Source: SAR202 cluster bacterium (GTDB lineage Bacteria > Chloroflexota > Dehalococcoidia > Lucifugimonadales > Australimonadaceae). From it: DNA of 62,733 nucleotides. The notes beneath the pieces are model-generated. The model did not search any database. It was not told where the DNA came from and saw only the letters and a program-made list of their open reading frames with translations. Location of the stretch: contig VGZX01000007.1 in NCBI GenBank assembly GCA_016872415.1, positions 1 to 62,733 of the forward strand. Reading direction: 5' to 3'. Both the position numbers and the translations under genes were made by a program. Positions 50,763 to 62,733 of this stretch are shown here, one piece after another (the first letter of the stretch is position 1; every line of letters starts with the position of its first letter).

Positions 50763-51518
50763 ATGGCAACGGCTCAGCGGCCCAGGCAACGAGCTCCCTC
50801 TTCGGCTCGGCGAACCACGGTCGACTGGCGGGCTGCGGGCGTGGAGTTCCTGGCCCTGCTCCTGTTCGTCGTCTTCGGCCCCGGCGTCGCGGTGCTCACC
50901 GGCGCCACCGACGGCACGCTCACCTCGGCCCGGGTGCTCACCATCGCCGCCTCGTTCGGCCTTGCCATCACGGTGCTCGTCGCGACCGTAGGCCACATCT
51001 CCGGCGGCCACATCAATCCGGCGGTCACGCTTGCGGCCTTGGTCACCAAGCGCATCTCCGTGGTGAACGGCGCCGCCTACATCGTCGCGCAGTTCCTCGG
51101 CGCCGCCGCCGGCGCGGTCGTCATCGCGGTCATGACCCCAGCCGCCATGGGCGGCGGCGCGGGCAATGGCGCGGGCACGCTCGGCGCCAACGGCCTGGCG
51201 CCGGGGGTCAGCGTCGCCCAGGGGCTCCTCGTCGAGGCCGTGCTCACCTTCGCGCTGGTCTTCACCGTTTTCGGCGCGGCGATGGACAAGCGCGGCGTCG
51301 GCAACGTGGCGGCCGTCGCCGTTGGCTTCGTCGTGCTGGTGGCGCACCTCGTAGCGATCCCGCTCACCGGCACCGGCATCAACCCGGCGCGCAGCTTCGG
51401 TCCCGCGTTGGTCGCCGGCGCCTGGGACAACTTCTGGGTTTTCATCGTCGGACCCGCCATCGGCGCCGTCGCGGCGGCGCTCCTCTACCACCGCTTGCTC
51501 GAGAAGAAGCCGGAATAG
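50763..51518 (+). CDS. aquaporin / MIP family channel
   Basis: A 251-residue membrane channel with six hydrophobic helices and both half-helix motifs: SGGHINPAVTLAAL (NPA at about 82-84) and GTGINPARSFGPAL (NPA at about 202-204). The aromatic/Arg filter Arg follows the second NPA (NPAR), typical of aquaporins. A basic 20-residue N-terminus precedes helix 1. AAAGGAATAACGG precedes the ATG. It is transcribed divergently from the Fur-family gene. Confidence 0.93.
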   Translation: MATAQRPRQRAPSSARRTTVDWRAAGVEFLALLLFVVFGPGVAVLTGATDGTLTSARVLTIAASFGLAITVLVATVGHISGGHINPAVTLAALVTKRISVVNGAAYIVAQFLGAAAGAVVIAVMTPAAMGGGAGNGAGTLGANGLAPGVSVAQGLLVEAVLTFALVFTVFGAAMDKRGVGNVAAVAVGFVVLVAHLVAIPLTGTGINPARSFGPALVAGAWDNFWVFIVGPAIGAVAAALLYHRLLEKKPE

Positions 51519-51625
51519 AGGTTCCCCCGCCAAGACGACAGCGAGGGCCGCCTCGCGCGCCTGGACAACGCGGCTCGTCATCCCGGTGGTAGATGCCGCC
51601 GGGTCCACGGGGCGTAGACTGCCGC

Positions 51626-51961
51626 ATGCGAACGCGAGCACCCACGCAACGGGCTCCAACGAATCCTCGTCCGCGGGAGCACACCGTCACCCTGTTCGTG
51701 CTGGTCGGCCTCAGCGCCGTCTACGGCTACCTGCTGGCGCGGCGCTGGTTCGTCGAGGCTTATGAGTGGCTGTGGATGAACACCACGGGGCGGCCCTACA
51801 CCGACATCATCCGCGAGCAGCCCTGGCTGTACGCCTTTCCCGCGGCGTTCGCCATCGTCCTAACCTTCGTGCACCTGCCGCGTCATTACTGGGCGCGCGC
51901 CCTCATCATCTATCACACTTTCTTCCTTGGCTTCATCGCCGGCCACGCCTTCTGGCCCTAG
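51626..51961 (+). CDS. small membrane protein
   Basis: A 111-residue protein starting at ATG 51626, with a basic N-terminus and hydrophobic helices at about 30-46 (TLFVLVGLSAVYGYLLA), 70-88 (AFPAAFAIVLTFVHLP) and 92-111 (ALIIYHTFFLGFIAGHAFW). No family recognised. It stands between the aquaporin and a convergent PNPOx-like gene. Confidence 0.6.
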   Translation: MRTRAPTQRAPTNPRPREHTVTLFVLVGLSAVYGYLLARRWFVEAYEWLWMNTTGRPYTDIIREQPWLYAFPAAFAIVLTFVHLPRHYWARALIIYHTFFLGFIAGHAFWP

Positions 51962-51969
51962 GCCGCGCG

Positions 51970-52392
51970 CTATTCCAGCCCCACCGTGACCAGGCGCCCC
52001 GGGCGCAGGATGACGGCGCGCCGCCGCTGCTCCGCCATCGCCCGGTCGTACTCATCCCAATCGGGGTGCTCCTTGCCCGCCGCCGCGCGATACACGTCGC
52101 GCAGCAGCAGGCGCAGCGCCTCCGCGTCGGTGTTCCGCGGGTCGCGAACGTCGGCGCGACCGTCCAGCACGGCATAGCCGCGATAGCCGGGGCGAATCAG
52201 CATCAGCGCGCAACGAGGGTCACGAGCCAAGTTCTTCGCCTTGGCGCGGTCCTCGGTCGTGGTGAAGGCCAGCCCTCCATCCCACTTGCCCACGGTCACC
52301 AGGCTCTGCTGCGGCGCTCCATCGCGACGGAATGTAGTGACTACCGCGACGTGGTTCTGCGCCAGCAATCCGTCCAGTGCGTAGATCTCCAT
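51970..52392 (-). CDS. PPOX-class flavin/F420-dependent oxidoreductase
   Basis: A 140-residue split-barrel protein. NHVAVVTTFRRDGAPQQSLVTVGKWDGGLAFTT is the N-terminal barrel and AKAKNLARDPRCALMLIRPG the cofactor-binding helix-strand, as in PPOX-class F420-dependent enzymes. ATG 52392 is set by GGGAGG 7 nt upstream. It converges with the small membrane protein gene. Cofactor and substrate are unknown. Confidence 0.8.
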   Translation of the reverse strand: MEIYALDGLLAQNHVAVVTTFRRDGAPQQSLVTVGKWDGGLAFTTTEDRAKAKNLARDPRCALMLIRPGYRGYAVLDGRADVRDPRNTDAEALRLLLRDVYRAAAGKEHPDWDEYDRAMAEQRRRAVILRPGRLVTVGLE

Positions 52393-52554
52393 TCGCGCCT
52401 CCCATAGACGCAACTCGTTGGCTGTCCTGCCAGGCGTGGCCGCAGTCTACCGGCCCTTCGCTGGCGGCGCACCACGCACATCGCCTAACATAGCCTGATT
52501 CGCCCAGGCGCCACGCCGCCTCGACCCGATCCTGCTCGACGCCGGAGCCGTCCG

Positions 52555-53871
52555 TTGCGCACCGAACCAGTCCCGGCCGAAAGCCCCAAGGCGCGCCGGG
52601 GCCTCTTCTACGGCTGGTACATCGTCGCCGCCAGCGTTTTCTCCAACGCCATCATGTCGGCCGCCTACTACAACGGCTTCTCCGCCTTCTTCCTCCCTAT
52701 CGAGAGCCATTTCGGCTGGAGTCGCAAGGCCATCTCCGGCGCGCTCTCGCTGCGGCAGGTGGAATCCGGCCTCCTCGGGCCGGTCGTCGGCTTCCTGGTC
52801 GACAAGCTCGGCGCCCGCAAGCTCATCATCGCCGGCGCCATCATCTCCGGCCTTGGCCTCATCATGCTCGGCCTCACGCCCAACCTCGTCTGGTTCTACG
52901 CCGCCTTCGCCATCATCTCCATCGGTTCCACCGGCGTCAGCCACGCCGTCACCTGGCCCACCATCATCGGGCGCTGGTTCCGGCGCAAGCGAGGCCTCGC
53001 CATGGGCCTGGCCGTCATGGGGCCCATCGTCGGCGCGCCCTTCATCCCCCTCAACTCGATATTCGAGGTGAGCTTCGGCTGGCGGCAGGTGCTCATCGCC
53101 TACGGCGTCATCGTGCTCGTCGGCGTCACCGCCATCAGTTTCGTCGCCCGAGACCGCCCGGAACCCTACGGCTACCTGCCGGACGGCGAGAAGCCCCGCC
53201 CCGGCGCCGGCGCCAAGCCGCCCGACCGCGGCCGGCGCGTTGTCGACACCGGCCTCACGCTCCGCCAGGTGGTCCGCACGCGCGCCTTTTGGATGCTCTC
53301 GCTGTTCCTTGGCGGCATGTTCGCCGGCAACAGCGGCTTCAGCACGCAGCAGCAGCCCTACTTCGTGAACGACCTTGGTTTCAGCGCGTCCTCCGCGGCC
53401 AGCACCGTCATGACGGTCTTCATCGTCAGCGGTGTCGGCCGCATCGCCACCGGCTCGCTGATGGACCGCATCGACTACCGAAAAGTGCTCTCCGGCTCGG
53501 CGGCCATCATGGCGGCTTCGTTCCTTTACCTGCTCGTCGTGCCCATCGGCAACTTCTGGCAGTCGTTCCCCTTCCTCGTCCTGTTCGGCGTCGGGTTGGG
53601 CTCCACCGTCCCCATGCGGGGCGCGCTGGGCAGCCTGCTGTTCGGCAACCGCGCCCTCGGCTCCGTCATCGGCCTGCTGCAAACCACCTCCATCGCCACC
53701 AGCACCTTCGCGCCGTTCCTCATGGGCGTCGTCTACGACTGGCGCGGCGACTACAGCCTCGGCATCTGGGGGCTGCTCGCCATCACCGTCCTCATGATCG
53801 TCGTCCCGCTGTTCATGGAGTCGGGCACGACATTGCAGCGGCGCGCGGGTATCCTAGCCGGCGACAACTAG
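52555..53871 (+). CDS. MFS transporter, OxlT/monocarboxylate type
   Basis: A 438-residue transporter starting at TTG 52555. Twelve hydrophobic helices; the first half has FYGWYIVAASVFSNAIMSAAYYNGFSAF and the loop GPVVGFLVDKLGARKLI (G-x-x-x-D-R/K-x-G-x-R/K motif A). The second half carries GRIATGSLMDRIDYRK. A cytoplasmic loop with EKPRPGAGAKPPDRG divides the halves. OxlT-like members carry small carboxylates. An aldehyde dehydrogenase gene follows 17 nt later, so the two may form a uptake-oxidation unit. Confidence 0.87.
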   Translation: MRTEPVPAESPKARRGLFYGWYIVAASVFSNAIMSAAYYNGFSAFFLPIESHFGWSRKAISGALSLRQVESGLLGPVVGFLVDKLGARKLIIAGAIISGLGLIMLGLTPNLVWFYAAFAIISIGSTGVSHAVTWPTIIGRWFRRKRGLAMGLAVMGPIVGAPFIPLNSIFEVSFGWRQVLIAYGVIVLVGVTAISFVARDRPEPYGYLPDGEKPRPGAGAKPPDRGRRVVDTGLTLRQVVRTRAFWMLSLFLGGMFAGNSGFSTQQQPYFVNDLGFSASSAASTVMTVFIVSGVGRIATGSLMDRIDYRKVLSGSAAIMAASFLYLLVVPIGNFWQSFPFLVLFGVGLGSTVPMRGALGSLLFGNRALGSVIGLLQTTSIATSTFAPFLMGVVYDWRGDYSLGIWGLLAITVLMIVVPLFMESGTTLQRRAGILAGDN

Positions 53872-53888
53872 CACGGGGGGGGCCCGCC

Positions 53889-55337
53889 ATGCACGTCCAG
53901 CACTTCATCGACGGCAAGTTCGTTGACTCTCTCGCCGGCCGCCGCTTCGAAACCGTCAACCCGTCGACCGGCCAGGTGATCGCCACCGTGGCCGAGGGCG
54001 ATGCCGCCGACGCCGACCGCGCCGTGCAAGCCGCGCGCATGGCGTTCGAGAGCGGCCCCTGGCCCCGCATGCGAGCGGTCGAGCGCGCCCGCGTCCTCCA
54101 TCGCATCGCCGACATCATCGACCGGCGCAAGGAGGAGATAGCACGCTGGGAGTCGACCGACATGGGCAAGCCGATCCGCGAGGCGATCGGTTTCGACCTG
54201 CCGCGTGTCGCCCTCAACTTCCGCTTCTTCGCCTCGTTCATCGAAGCCGACCACGACGAGGCGTTCAACCGCGCCGACGCCCTGTTCTACGTGCGCCGCG
54301 AGCCCGCCGGCGTCGCCGCGCTCATCACGCCTTGGAACTTCCCTCTCATGCTCGCGTCGTGGAAGGTGGCCCCCGCACTTGCGTTCGGCAACACCGTCGT
54401 GCTCAAGCCCGCCGAGCAAAGCCCCATCACGGCGTCACTCCTGGCCGAGATCGTCGCCGGGGCGGGCATGCCGCCGGGCGTGTTCAACGTCGTGCACGGC
54501 TTCGGCCCCAGCGCCGCCGGCGAGGCGCTCACCACTCACCCGTTCGTTCACATGGTTTCGTTCGTCGGCGAGTCCAACACCGGCCGCGCCATCATGAAGG
54601 CGGGCTCGGCCACGCTGAAGCGGCTCTCGTTCGAACTCGGCGGCAAGTCGGCCTCGGTGGTATTCGACGACTGCGACCTGGAGGCCACGGTCGCCGGCAC
54701 GGTCGATGCCATCTACCGCAATAACGGCGAGGTGTGCCTAGCCGGCTCGCGCCTGCTGGTGCAGCGCGGCATTTACGACGAGTTCATGGAGCGCTTCACC
54801 GACGCGGCCAGCCGCTTGCGAGTCGGCGACCCGCTCGACCCGGAAACCCAGGTCGGTCCGCTCGTCTCCCAGGAGCACCTCCGCAAGGTGCGTGGCTACG
54901 TCGAGATTGGTGTCGAGGAGGGCGCGGCGTTGCTTACAGGCGGTAAGACGCCGCCCGTGCTAGCCGGAGGCCTATCCAACGGCAACTTCTTGCAGCCCAC
55001 CGTCTTCGGCAATGCCAAGAACGACATGCGCATCGCTCGCGAGGAGATCTTCGGCCCGGTGCAGGTCGCGATCCCCTTCGACACCGAGGAAGAGGCCGTC
55101 GCCATCGCCAACGACTCGCCCTACGGCCTGGCGGGAAGCGTGTGGACGCAGGACCTCAAGCGGGCGCACCGCGTCGCCGCTGGCATCCGCACCGGCACCG
55201 TGTGGGTGAACTGCTGGTTCGTCCGCGACCTGCGCGTGCCCTACGGTGGCTACAAGGACAGCGGCATCGGCCGCGAGGGCGGCGCCTGGTCCCGTGACTT
55301 CTACACCGAGACGAAGACAGTGGTGATCGGGCTGTAG
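53889..55337 (+). CDS. aldehyde dehydrogenase family protein
   Basis: A 482-residue NAD(P)-dependent enzyme. ITPWNFPLMLASWKVAPALAFGNTVVLKPAE (about 140-171) binds the cofactor, FELGGKSA (about 250-257) has the catalytic Glu, and NNGEVCLAGSRLLV (about 279-292) the nucleophilic Cys. It most resembles the branch oxidising hydroxymuconic or aminomuconic semialdehydes, which would suit aromatic breakdown, but substrate is not fixed by sequence. The ATG follows a G-rich run. It is preceded by an MFS transporter gene. Confidence 0.92.
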   Translation: MHVQHFIDGKFVDSLAGRRFETVNPSTGQVIATVAEGDAADADRAVQAARMAFESGPWPRMRAVERARVLHRIADIIDRRKEEIARWESTDMGKPIREAIGFDLPRVALNFRFFASFIEADHDEAFNRADALFYVRREPAGVAALITPWNFPLMLASWKVAPALAFGNTVVLKPAEQSPITASLLAEIVAGAGMPPGVFNVVHGFGPSAAGEALTTHPFVHMVSFVGESNTGRAIMKAGSATLKRLSFELGGKSASVVFDDCDLEATVAGTVDAIYRNNGEVCLAGSRLLVQRGIYDEFMERFTDAASRLRVGDPLDPETQVGPLVSQEHLRKVRGYVEIGVEEGAALLTGGKTPPVLAGGLSNGNFLQPTVFGNAKNDMRIAREEIFGPVQVAIPFDTEEEAVAIANDSPYGLAGSVWTQDLKRAHRVAAGIRTGTVWVNCWFVRDLRVPYGGYKDSGIGREGGAWSRDFYTETKTVVIGL

Positions 55338-55549
55338 GGCCACGGCGCGTCATCGCCGCTTGCGACGCAGGGAATCCGGCGGCTGCACCGTCCCCGGCGA
55401 TGCCATGCGCCGACAAGGGTACGGCGCGGCTTTCGGCCGCGCTGGTGAATTGCATGGCAACCGAATCCCGCTAGCCGCCGCGACCAGGGCGGGCATTGGA
55501 CGAACCCGTGAGCGCCGCGCACCTCGTGCCCACGGATGCGACGGACGCC

Positions 55550-58894
<3,345 letters not shown>

Positions 58895-58942
58895 GTGGCC
58901 GCCCCTTCTCGAAATCGCCGAAGCGTCTCGCCCGATTCAAAT

Positions 58943-59213
58943 AAAAAGCCCGCCCTCGATCTGGAGGACGGGCATTGTCGACCCGTGGTACCACCGCCAT
59001 ATCCCGCGAGCGTGGCAGGCGAGAACTCGCGCCGCGTAACGGGCGGTTTCCGGCCTCTCTTACGCGCGGTGAGCGCTTGGAAGAAGCGGCTCTGGGGTGA
59101 TGCGGCCGTCACGCTGCCTGCCAGGCTTTCACCGGCGAGGGCCCGATGAAAGGCCCTCCCCCTGGCTCGCTAATGGCGCCTCGCACGGCCGCGTGGCCCC
59201 GTCATCGCCGATG
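58943..59213 (-). promoter_or_regulatory. T-box riboswitch (Ile, AUC specifier) upstream of ileS
   Basis: On the minus strand the leader carries GGTGGTACCACG (58995-58984), the T-box core that pairs with uncharged tRNA ends. It is followed by a terminator hairpin (58973-58948, GCCCGTCCTC stem) and TTTTT (58947-58943). Stem I is visible: GGGG (59200-59197) with CCCC (59097-59094), and GCGGCCGT (59192-59185) with ACGGCCGC (59109-59102). The internal loop on the 3' side reads AUCA, giving the isoleucine codon AUC (59101-59099). Uncharged tRNA-Ile would favour antitermination and ileS expression. Confidence 0.88.
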
Positions 59214-59219
59214 CGGCCC

Positions 59220-59249
59220 ACGATACCACCGCGCGTCGTTTTTCGTCAA
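59220..59249 (-). promoter_or_regulatory. promoter of the ileS T-box leader
   Basis: TTGACG (59249-59244), an 18-bp spacer and TATCGT (59225-59220) on the minus strand. The predicted start near 59213 immediately precedes Stem I of the T-box, in good agreement. Confidence 0.6.
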
Positions 59250-59400
59250 CGAAGCCGACACCGGAGCACGGCGGGCGCGCCAGCGGCGCCGCGTCAGGCG
59301 CGTCTATCGCTCCCAAACGGTTCGGCGTGCCATGCGCGACGCACCCTGGTCGCAAATGGCCTCGTCCGACCGGGTAGCCGGCATCCGGAAGGGGCAGGCC

Positions 59401-59979
59401 ATGTTCGAGTACGGCGTCGACACCATCGTCTTCATCGGCATCGAGGGGCTTGGGTTCGTGCTGCTCGTGGCTTCCTTCCTGGCGGGCAACCTTTTCGACT
59501 TCTTCCAGAGCGACCTCGACGCGGGCGGCGGCCATGCGGCGGACGCCGGCTCGCTAGTCAACACGCAGGGCGTCCTTGGCCTCATGACCGGCTTCGGCGC
59601 GACTGGCTGGGTCCTCACCGGCTATTTTGGCATCAACCCCATGGTCGCCGCGCTGCTCGGCCTGGTGGGCGGCCTGCTGGTCATGGTTCCCGCGACGATG
59701 CTCTATAACGGGCTCCAGAAACAGTCCGGCGGATCGAGCTACAGCGAAGCAGACGTGATCGGCATGACTGCATTGGTGTCACTGGCGATACTGGCGAACG
59801 GCATGGGGCGCATTCAGTTCACGAAGGGCGGCACGTTGAACTCTGGCGCGGCGCGGTCGTCCAACGGCGTGCCGATCAGGCAGGTCGAGCAGGTACGGGT
59901 GGAGCAGACCGTGGGTGGCGTGTTCCTCGTCCGGGAGATCACCGAGCAGCCGCCGGCGGCGGCGCCGCGCGGCATCTAG
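59401..59979 (+). CDS. NfeD-like membrane partner of flotillin
   Basis: A 192-residue membrane protein. Hydrophobic helices at about 9-28 (IVFIGIEGLGFVLLVASFLA), 56-75 and 80-100; the C-terminal ~60 residues are a soluble beta domain (FTKGGTLNSGAARSSNGVPI). This architecture, directly before a flotillin gene, matches NfeD/YuaF/YqiJ-type proteins that act with flotillins in membrane microdomains. ATG 59401 is chosen by a weak GGGG and the start of membrane-like sequence. Confidence 0.7.
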   Translation: MFEYGVDTIVFIGIEGLGFVLLVASFLAGNLFDFFQSDLDAGGGHAADAGSLVNTQGVLGLMTGFGATGWVLTGYFGINPMVAALLGLVGGLLVMVPATMLYNGLQKQSGGSSYSEADVIGMTALVSLAILANGMGRIQFTKGGTLNSGAARSSNGVPIRQVEQVRVEQTVGGVFLVREITEQPPAAAPRGI

Positions 59980-60009
59980 GGACCGGAATCGTTCGACAAG
60001 GAGCAGGCG

Positions 60010-61515
60010 ATGGCACTCGGCATTGGCGTGGCGGTACTGCTGGTGGTGGTGGCGTTCGGCGCGATGCTGGGAACGTGGGCATCGCGCTACCGCAAGGTGG
60101 GCCCGGACGAAGTGCTGATCATTTCCGGCCGCCGGCGCCGCATCGTGGGCGCCGATCGCCAACAGATGGAGGTCGGGTATCGCATCGTGCGGAATGGCGG
60201 CACCTTCGTGTGGCCGGTGGTGGAACGCGTGGGGCGGCTGTCGCTACGCGTGATGAACACCGAGGTGGTGACGACGAACGCCATGTCGAAGGAGGGCGTG
60301 CCGCTGGAGGTGGCCGGCACCGCGCTGTTCAAGGTGTCGAGCTCGAATGAGGGCATCACCAACGCGGCCGAACGGTACTTGGGCAGGAGCGAGGACGACA
60401 TCGAGAAGGATGTGAAGCTGGTGCTGGAAGGCCACCTGCGCGGGGTGTGCGGGACGCTCACGCCCGAGCAGATCTATCAGGACCGCAACGCCTTCCAGGC
60501 CAAGATCGTGGAGCAGGCGTAGGGCGATCTGCGGCAGCTCGGCATCGACCTGGACACGCTGACGCTGCGCGACATTCGCGACCCGAAGAAGTACCTGGAC
60601 TCCCTGGGTGAGAAGCGCACGGCCGAGGTGCAGCGCGACGCTCGCGCCGGCAGCGCGCAGGCCGAGCAGGAGGCCACCATCGTCGAGGCGCAAGCACGGC
60701 AGGCGGCCGAGGTGAAGGCGGCGGAAGCCGACGCGCTGATCGCCCAGGCTCAGCGCGACCTGGAGATGAAGCGCGCCCAGTATGAAGCCTCGATCGCGAC
60801 GGAGCGGTCGCGGGCGGCGCAGGCGGGGCCGCTGGCCCAGGCGGAGGCCGAGCGAGCCGTGATCGACGCCAAGATCATCCTGGCGGAGCGGGAAGCGCAG
60901 CGCAAGGAGCGCGAGTTGGAGGCGTTGGTCGTGAAGCCGGCCAGGGCGGAGCGGCGATCGATCGAGATCAAGGCGCAGGCGAACCGCGAGCGTCTGGTGC
61001 GCGAAGGCGAGGGCGAGGCCGAGCGCGTGCGCGTCATCGGCCTGGCGGAAGCGGACACGCTGCGCGCCAAGCTGGAAGCCGAGGCTACGGGCCTGCGCCT
61101 GAAACTGGAGGCGGAGGCGCAGGGCTTGGAAGCCAAGGCCCTGGCAATGCAGAAGCTGAACGATGCATCCATGAGCCTGCAGGTGGCGACCGAGCTCATC
61201 CATGTCCTGCCCCAGATGTTGGAGGCGGCGAACCGGCCCCTCGAGAAGATCGGCGAGCTTCGCGTGATCGACTTCGGCGGCGGCAATGGCGCCAGCCCAG
61301 TGCAGAAGATATTGGGTCTGACGCCGCAGGGGTTGAGCACGTTGAACGAGACGCTACGAGCGACGCTGGGGTTCAGCCTGCGCGAGGCGGTGGCATCGCT
61401 CCGCAGCGGCGACGCGACGTTGTTCGCGGGCATGAAGTCACCCGCCGCACAGGCCCCGCCCGAGACCAACGGCAAGTCGGTCGTGGCGGAGCCGAAGCCG
61501 CCCGCGGGGGGGTAA
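60010..61515 (+). pseudogene. flotillin (SPFH protein) interrupted by an in-frame amber codon
   Basis: A 502-codon frame with TAG at codon 171 (60520-60522). Before it: an N-terminal membrane anchor (GIGVAVLLVVVAFGAMLG) and the SPFH/PHB domain (VGPDEVLIISGRRRRIVG, then LVLEGHLRGVCGTLTPEQIYQDR). After it, DLRQLGIDLDTLTLRDIRDPKKYLDSLG completes the SPFH domain, and a long Ala/Glu coiled coil (about 205-380) and QKILGLTPQGL tail follow. Everything past the stop is normal flotillin. CAG or GAG to TAG is the likely change. AAGGAG precedes the ATG. Either a recent mutation or a base-call error; readthrough is possible but unsupported. Confidence 0.85.
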
Positions 61516-61604
61516 CGGGATGGCGGAGCCCTTCTGGCCGGCGCATGCGCCGGTGGCGGTGGGCTGCTACGATGCCGCGCAAACGTCCGTGGGAGCGTGG
61601 ACAC

Positions 61605-62417
61605 ATGAGCGACGTGGACTTGCACGACAAGGTGGTGATCGTCACCGGCGCGGGGCGCGGCATCGGCCGCGCGCTGGCGCAGGGCTTCGGGCGCGAGAGC
61701 GCGAAGGTTGTCGTCGTGGGACGGCGCCTCGGCACGCCCGACGATCCAGAATCGTTGTCGCACACCGCGAAGCTCATCGCTGACGCGGGCGGCGCGGCGC
61801 TGCCGGTGCAAGGCGCCGTGTGGGACATGGCGGCGATGCAGCAGGTGGCCTACCGAGCGGTGCGCCACTTCGGCGGCGTCGACATCCTGGTGAACAACGC
61901 GGGCATGTATTACGCCGAGACGTTCAGCGACATGACGCTGGAGCAATGGAAGGAGACGCTCGACGGCTACCTGACCGGGGCGTTCGTCTGCTCGAAGGTG
62001 GTAGTGCCATTGCTGATCGAGCGGGGAGGCGGGCGCATCATCCACCTTGGCTCGAACGCGGCGAACAGCACCGATGCCGGAGCGTTCGCGTATGGCGTGA
62101 TACGCGGCGGCATGGTGCGAATGACGATCAAGATGGCGGCGGATTTGAAGCAGCAGAAGGTCGCGGTGAACTCCTACGGTCCCGGCTTCGTGCGGACGGA
62201 GCGGGTGGTGCAGGTGGTGGGCGACGGCAACCCGGCGTTGAGCCGCGCCCGCCAACCGGAGGACACGGTGCCGGAGGTGCTGTGGCTGGCGCGGCAGCCG
62301 TTGGACTACACGGGCAACGTGCTCTACAACAACGAGTTTGGGAAAACCTGGGGGCCCGGCGTGGCGGCACAGGAGTTCAAGCACGACACGGCGCCCCAGT
62401 GGCAGCAGGGACGGTGA
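61605..62417 (+). CDS. SDR family oxidoreductase with Arg in place of catalytic Lys
   Basis: A 270-residue SDR. TGAGRGIG (14-21), NNAG (97-100), Ser150 and Tyr163, but YxxxK reads Y163-G-V-I-R167. The C-terminal third departs from the usual substrate loop and ends in FGKTWGPGVAAQEF. Start ATG 61605 precedes MSDVDLHDKVVIVTGAG; the upstream frame is not conserved-looking. This is the second SDR in the window with the same Lys-to-Arg change. Substrate unknown; separate from the flotillin gene by 89 bp. Confidence 0.85.
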   Translation: MSDVDLHDKVVIVTGAGRGIGRALAQGFGRESAKVVVVGRRLGTPDDPESLSHTAKLIADAGGAALPVQGAVWDMAAMQQVAYRAVRHFGGVDILVNNAGMYYAETFSDMTLEQWKETLDGYLTGAFVCSKVVVPLLIERGGGRIIHLGSNAANSTDAGAFAYGVIRGGMVRMTIKMAADLKQQKVAVNSYGPGFVRTERVVQVVGDGNPALSRARQPEDTVPEVLWLARQPLDYTGNVLYNNEFGKTWGPGVAAQEFKHDTAPQWQQGR

Positions 62418-62437
62418 CGGCCGACGACGCGCTGCGC

Positions 62438-62733
62438 CTAGTCGTCGCTGGCGGCGGGGCCGCGCAGGCGCTTGATGCGGCCACGCAGCGCCTTGCCACG
62501 CAGGCGTGCCTCCTTGGCGGCGCGTGGGGGCTTGGTCGCGCGTCGCGGTTTCGGCGGGCGAGTGGCCTGGCGCAGCAGCTCGACGAGGCGGAGCATGGCG
62601 TCGGCGCGGTTGCGAGGCTGCGTGCGGTGGCGCTCCGCGCGGATGACGAGCACGCCGGCGGCGGTGAGGCGCCGGCCCGCGAGGGCCGCGAGCCGTTGCC
62701 GCACGTCGGACGGCAGGGCCGCCTTGGACGTGT
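62438..62733 (-). CDS. ArfB/YaeJ-like peptidyl-tRNA hydrolase domain protein, N-terminus outside window
   Basis: The frame is open to the window edge on the minus strand. The visible part (about 97 residues) begins SKAALPSDVRQRLAALAGRR, then LVIRAERHRTQPRNRADAMLRL and a basic tail TKPPRAAKEARLRGKALRGRIKRLRG. This is the second half of ArfB/ICT1-type rescue factors, which release stalled ribosomes; the catalytic GGQ lies upstream, beyond the window. The basic C-terminal tail fits insertion in the mRNA channel. Confidence 0.85.
   Translation of the reverse strand, partial: TSKAALPSDVRQRLAALAGRRLTAAGVLVIRAERHRTQPRNRADAMLRLVELLRQATRPPKPRRATKPPRAAKEARLRGKALRGRIKRLRGPAASDD

Noticed and set aside
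60520..60522. TAG used as a sense codon across the window
   Set aside because: Intact genes such as the dimethylformamidase-like gene, the GT2 gene ending at 24588 and the cysteine-rich ORF end in TAG, so genome-wide recoding is not supported.

Overview
The window is about 62.7 kb of high-GC bacterial chromosome. Gene content suggests a Chloroflexota-type organism, probably Dehalococcoidia-like. The signs are a GAAC-N4-GTTC LexA box, an AUC T-box ahead of a long ileS, a PheS carrying a cysteine cluster, a DUF6504-dnaE2 pair, and catabolic families common in that phylum (LigB-type dioxygenase, dimethylformamidase-like protein, D-amino-acid enzymes, OxlT-like MFS). This placement is inference; no rRNA or phylogenetic marker set is present.

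Layout. 1-9245 is catabolic: a partial ring-cleavage dioxygenase, an SDR plus dimethylformamidase-like pair, and a minus-strand operon of an N-acyl-D-amino-acid deacylase with two D-threonine-aldolase-like paralogues. 9244-19070 is an accessory block. It holds an IS1595/ISXO2 element that cuts off a membrane protein gene, an integrase remnant, an AT-rich methyltransferase and a chimeric CsgG-like remnant. It ends in a DNA-damage cassette: SRAP, then a LexA-box promoter driving imuB, DUF6504 and dnaE2. A tRNA-Pro with a duplicated 5' half sits at its right edge.

19599-33030 holds two ferritin-like genes (one with two frameshifts), sugar nucleotidyl- and glycosyltransferases, a geranylgeranyl-reductase-like enzyme, pcrA, a fused RNase HI-MoaC protein, moaA, rdgB and hsp20. 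33223-44500 is mostly housekeeping: pheST, moeA, infC-rpmI-rplT, and argF-der-plsY. Within it lies an arsR with two operators, and overlapping its 3' end an unannotated 24-residue ORF with six cysteines and a strong ribosome binding site.

44646-55337 holds two thioredoxin-like lipoproteins, a PIN toxin with an apparently frameshifted antitoxin, a peroxide/iron cluster (Fur, rubrerythrin, Fe-S oxidoreductase, DUF3501), an aquaporin, an MFS transporter and an aldehyde dehydrogenase. 55550-62733 holds ileS under a T-box with AUC specifier, an NfeD-like/flotillin pair in which flotillin carries an in-frame amber codon, an SDR, and a partial ArfB-like rescue factor.

The observations most worth checking are the cysteine-rich ORF behind arsR, the RnhA-MoaC fusion with its 69-bp internal duplication, the SRAP/ImuB/DnaE2 island with its LexA operator, and the D-threonine-aldolase paralogue that lacks the PLP lysine.
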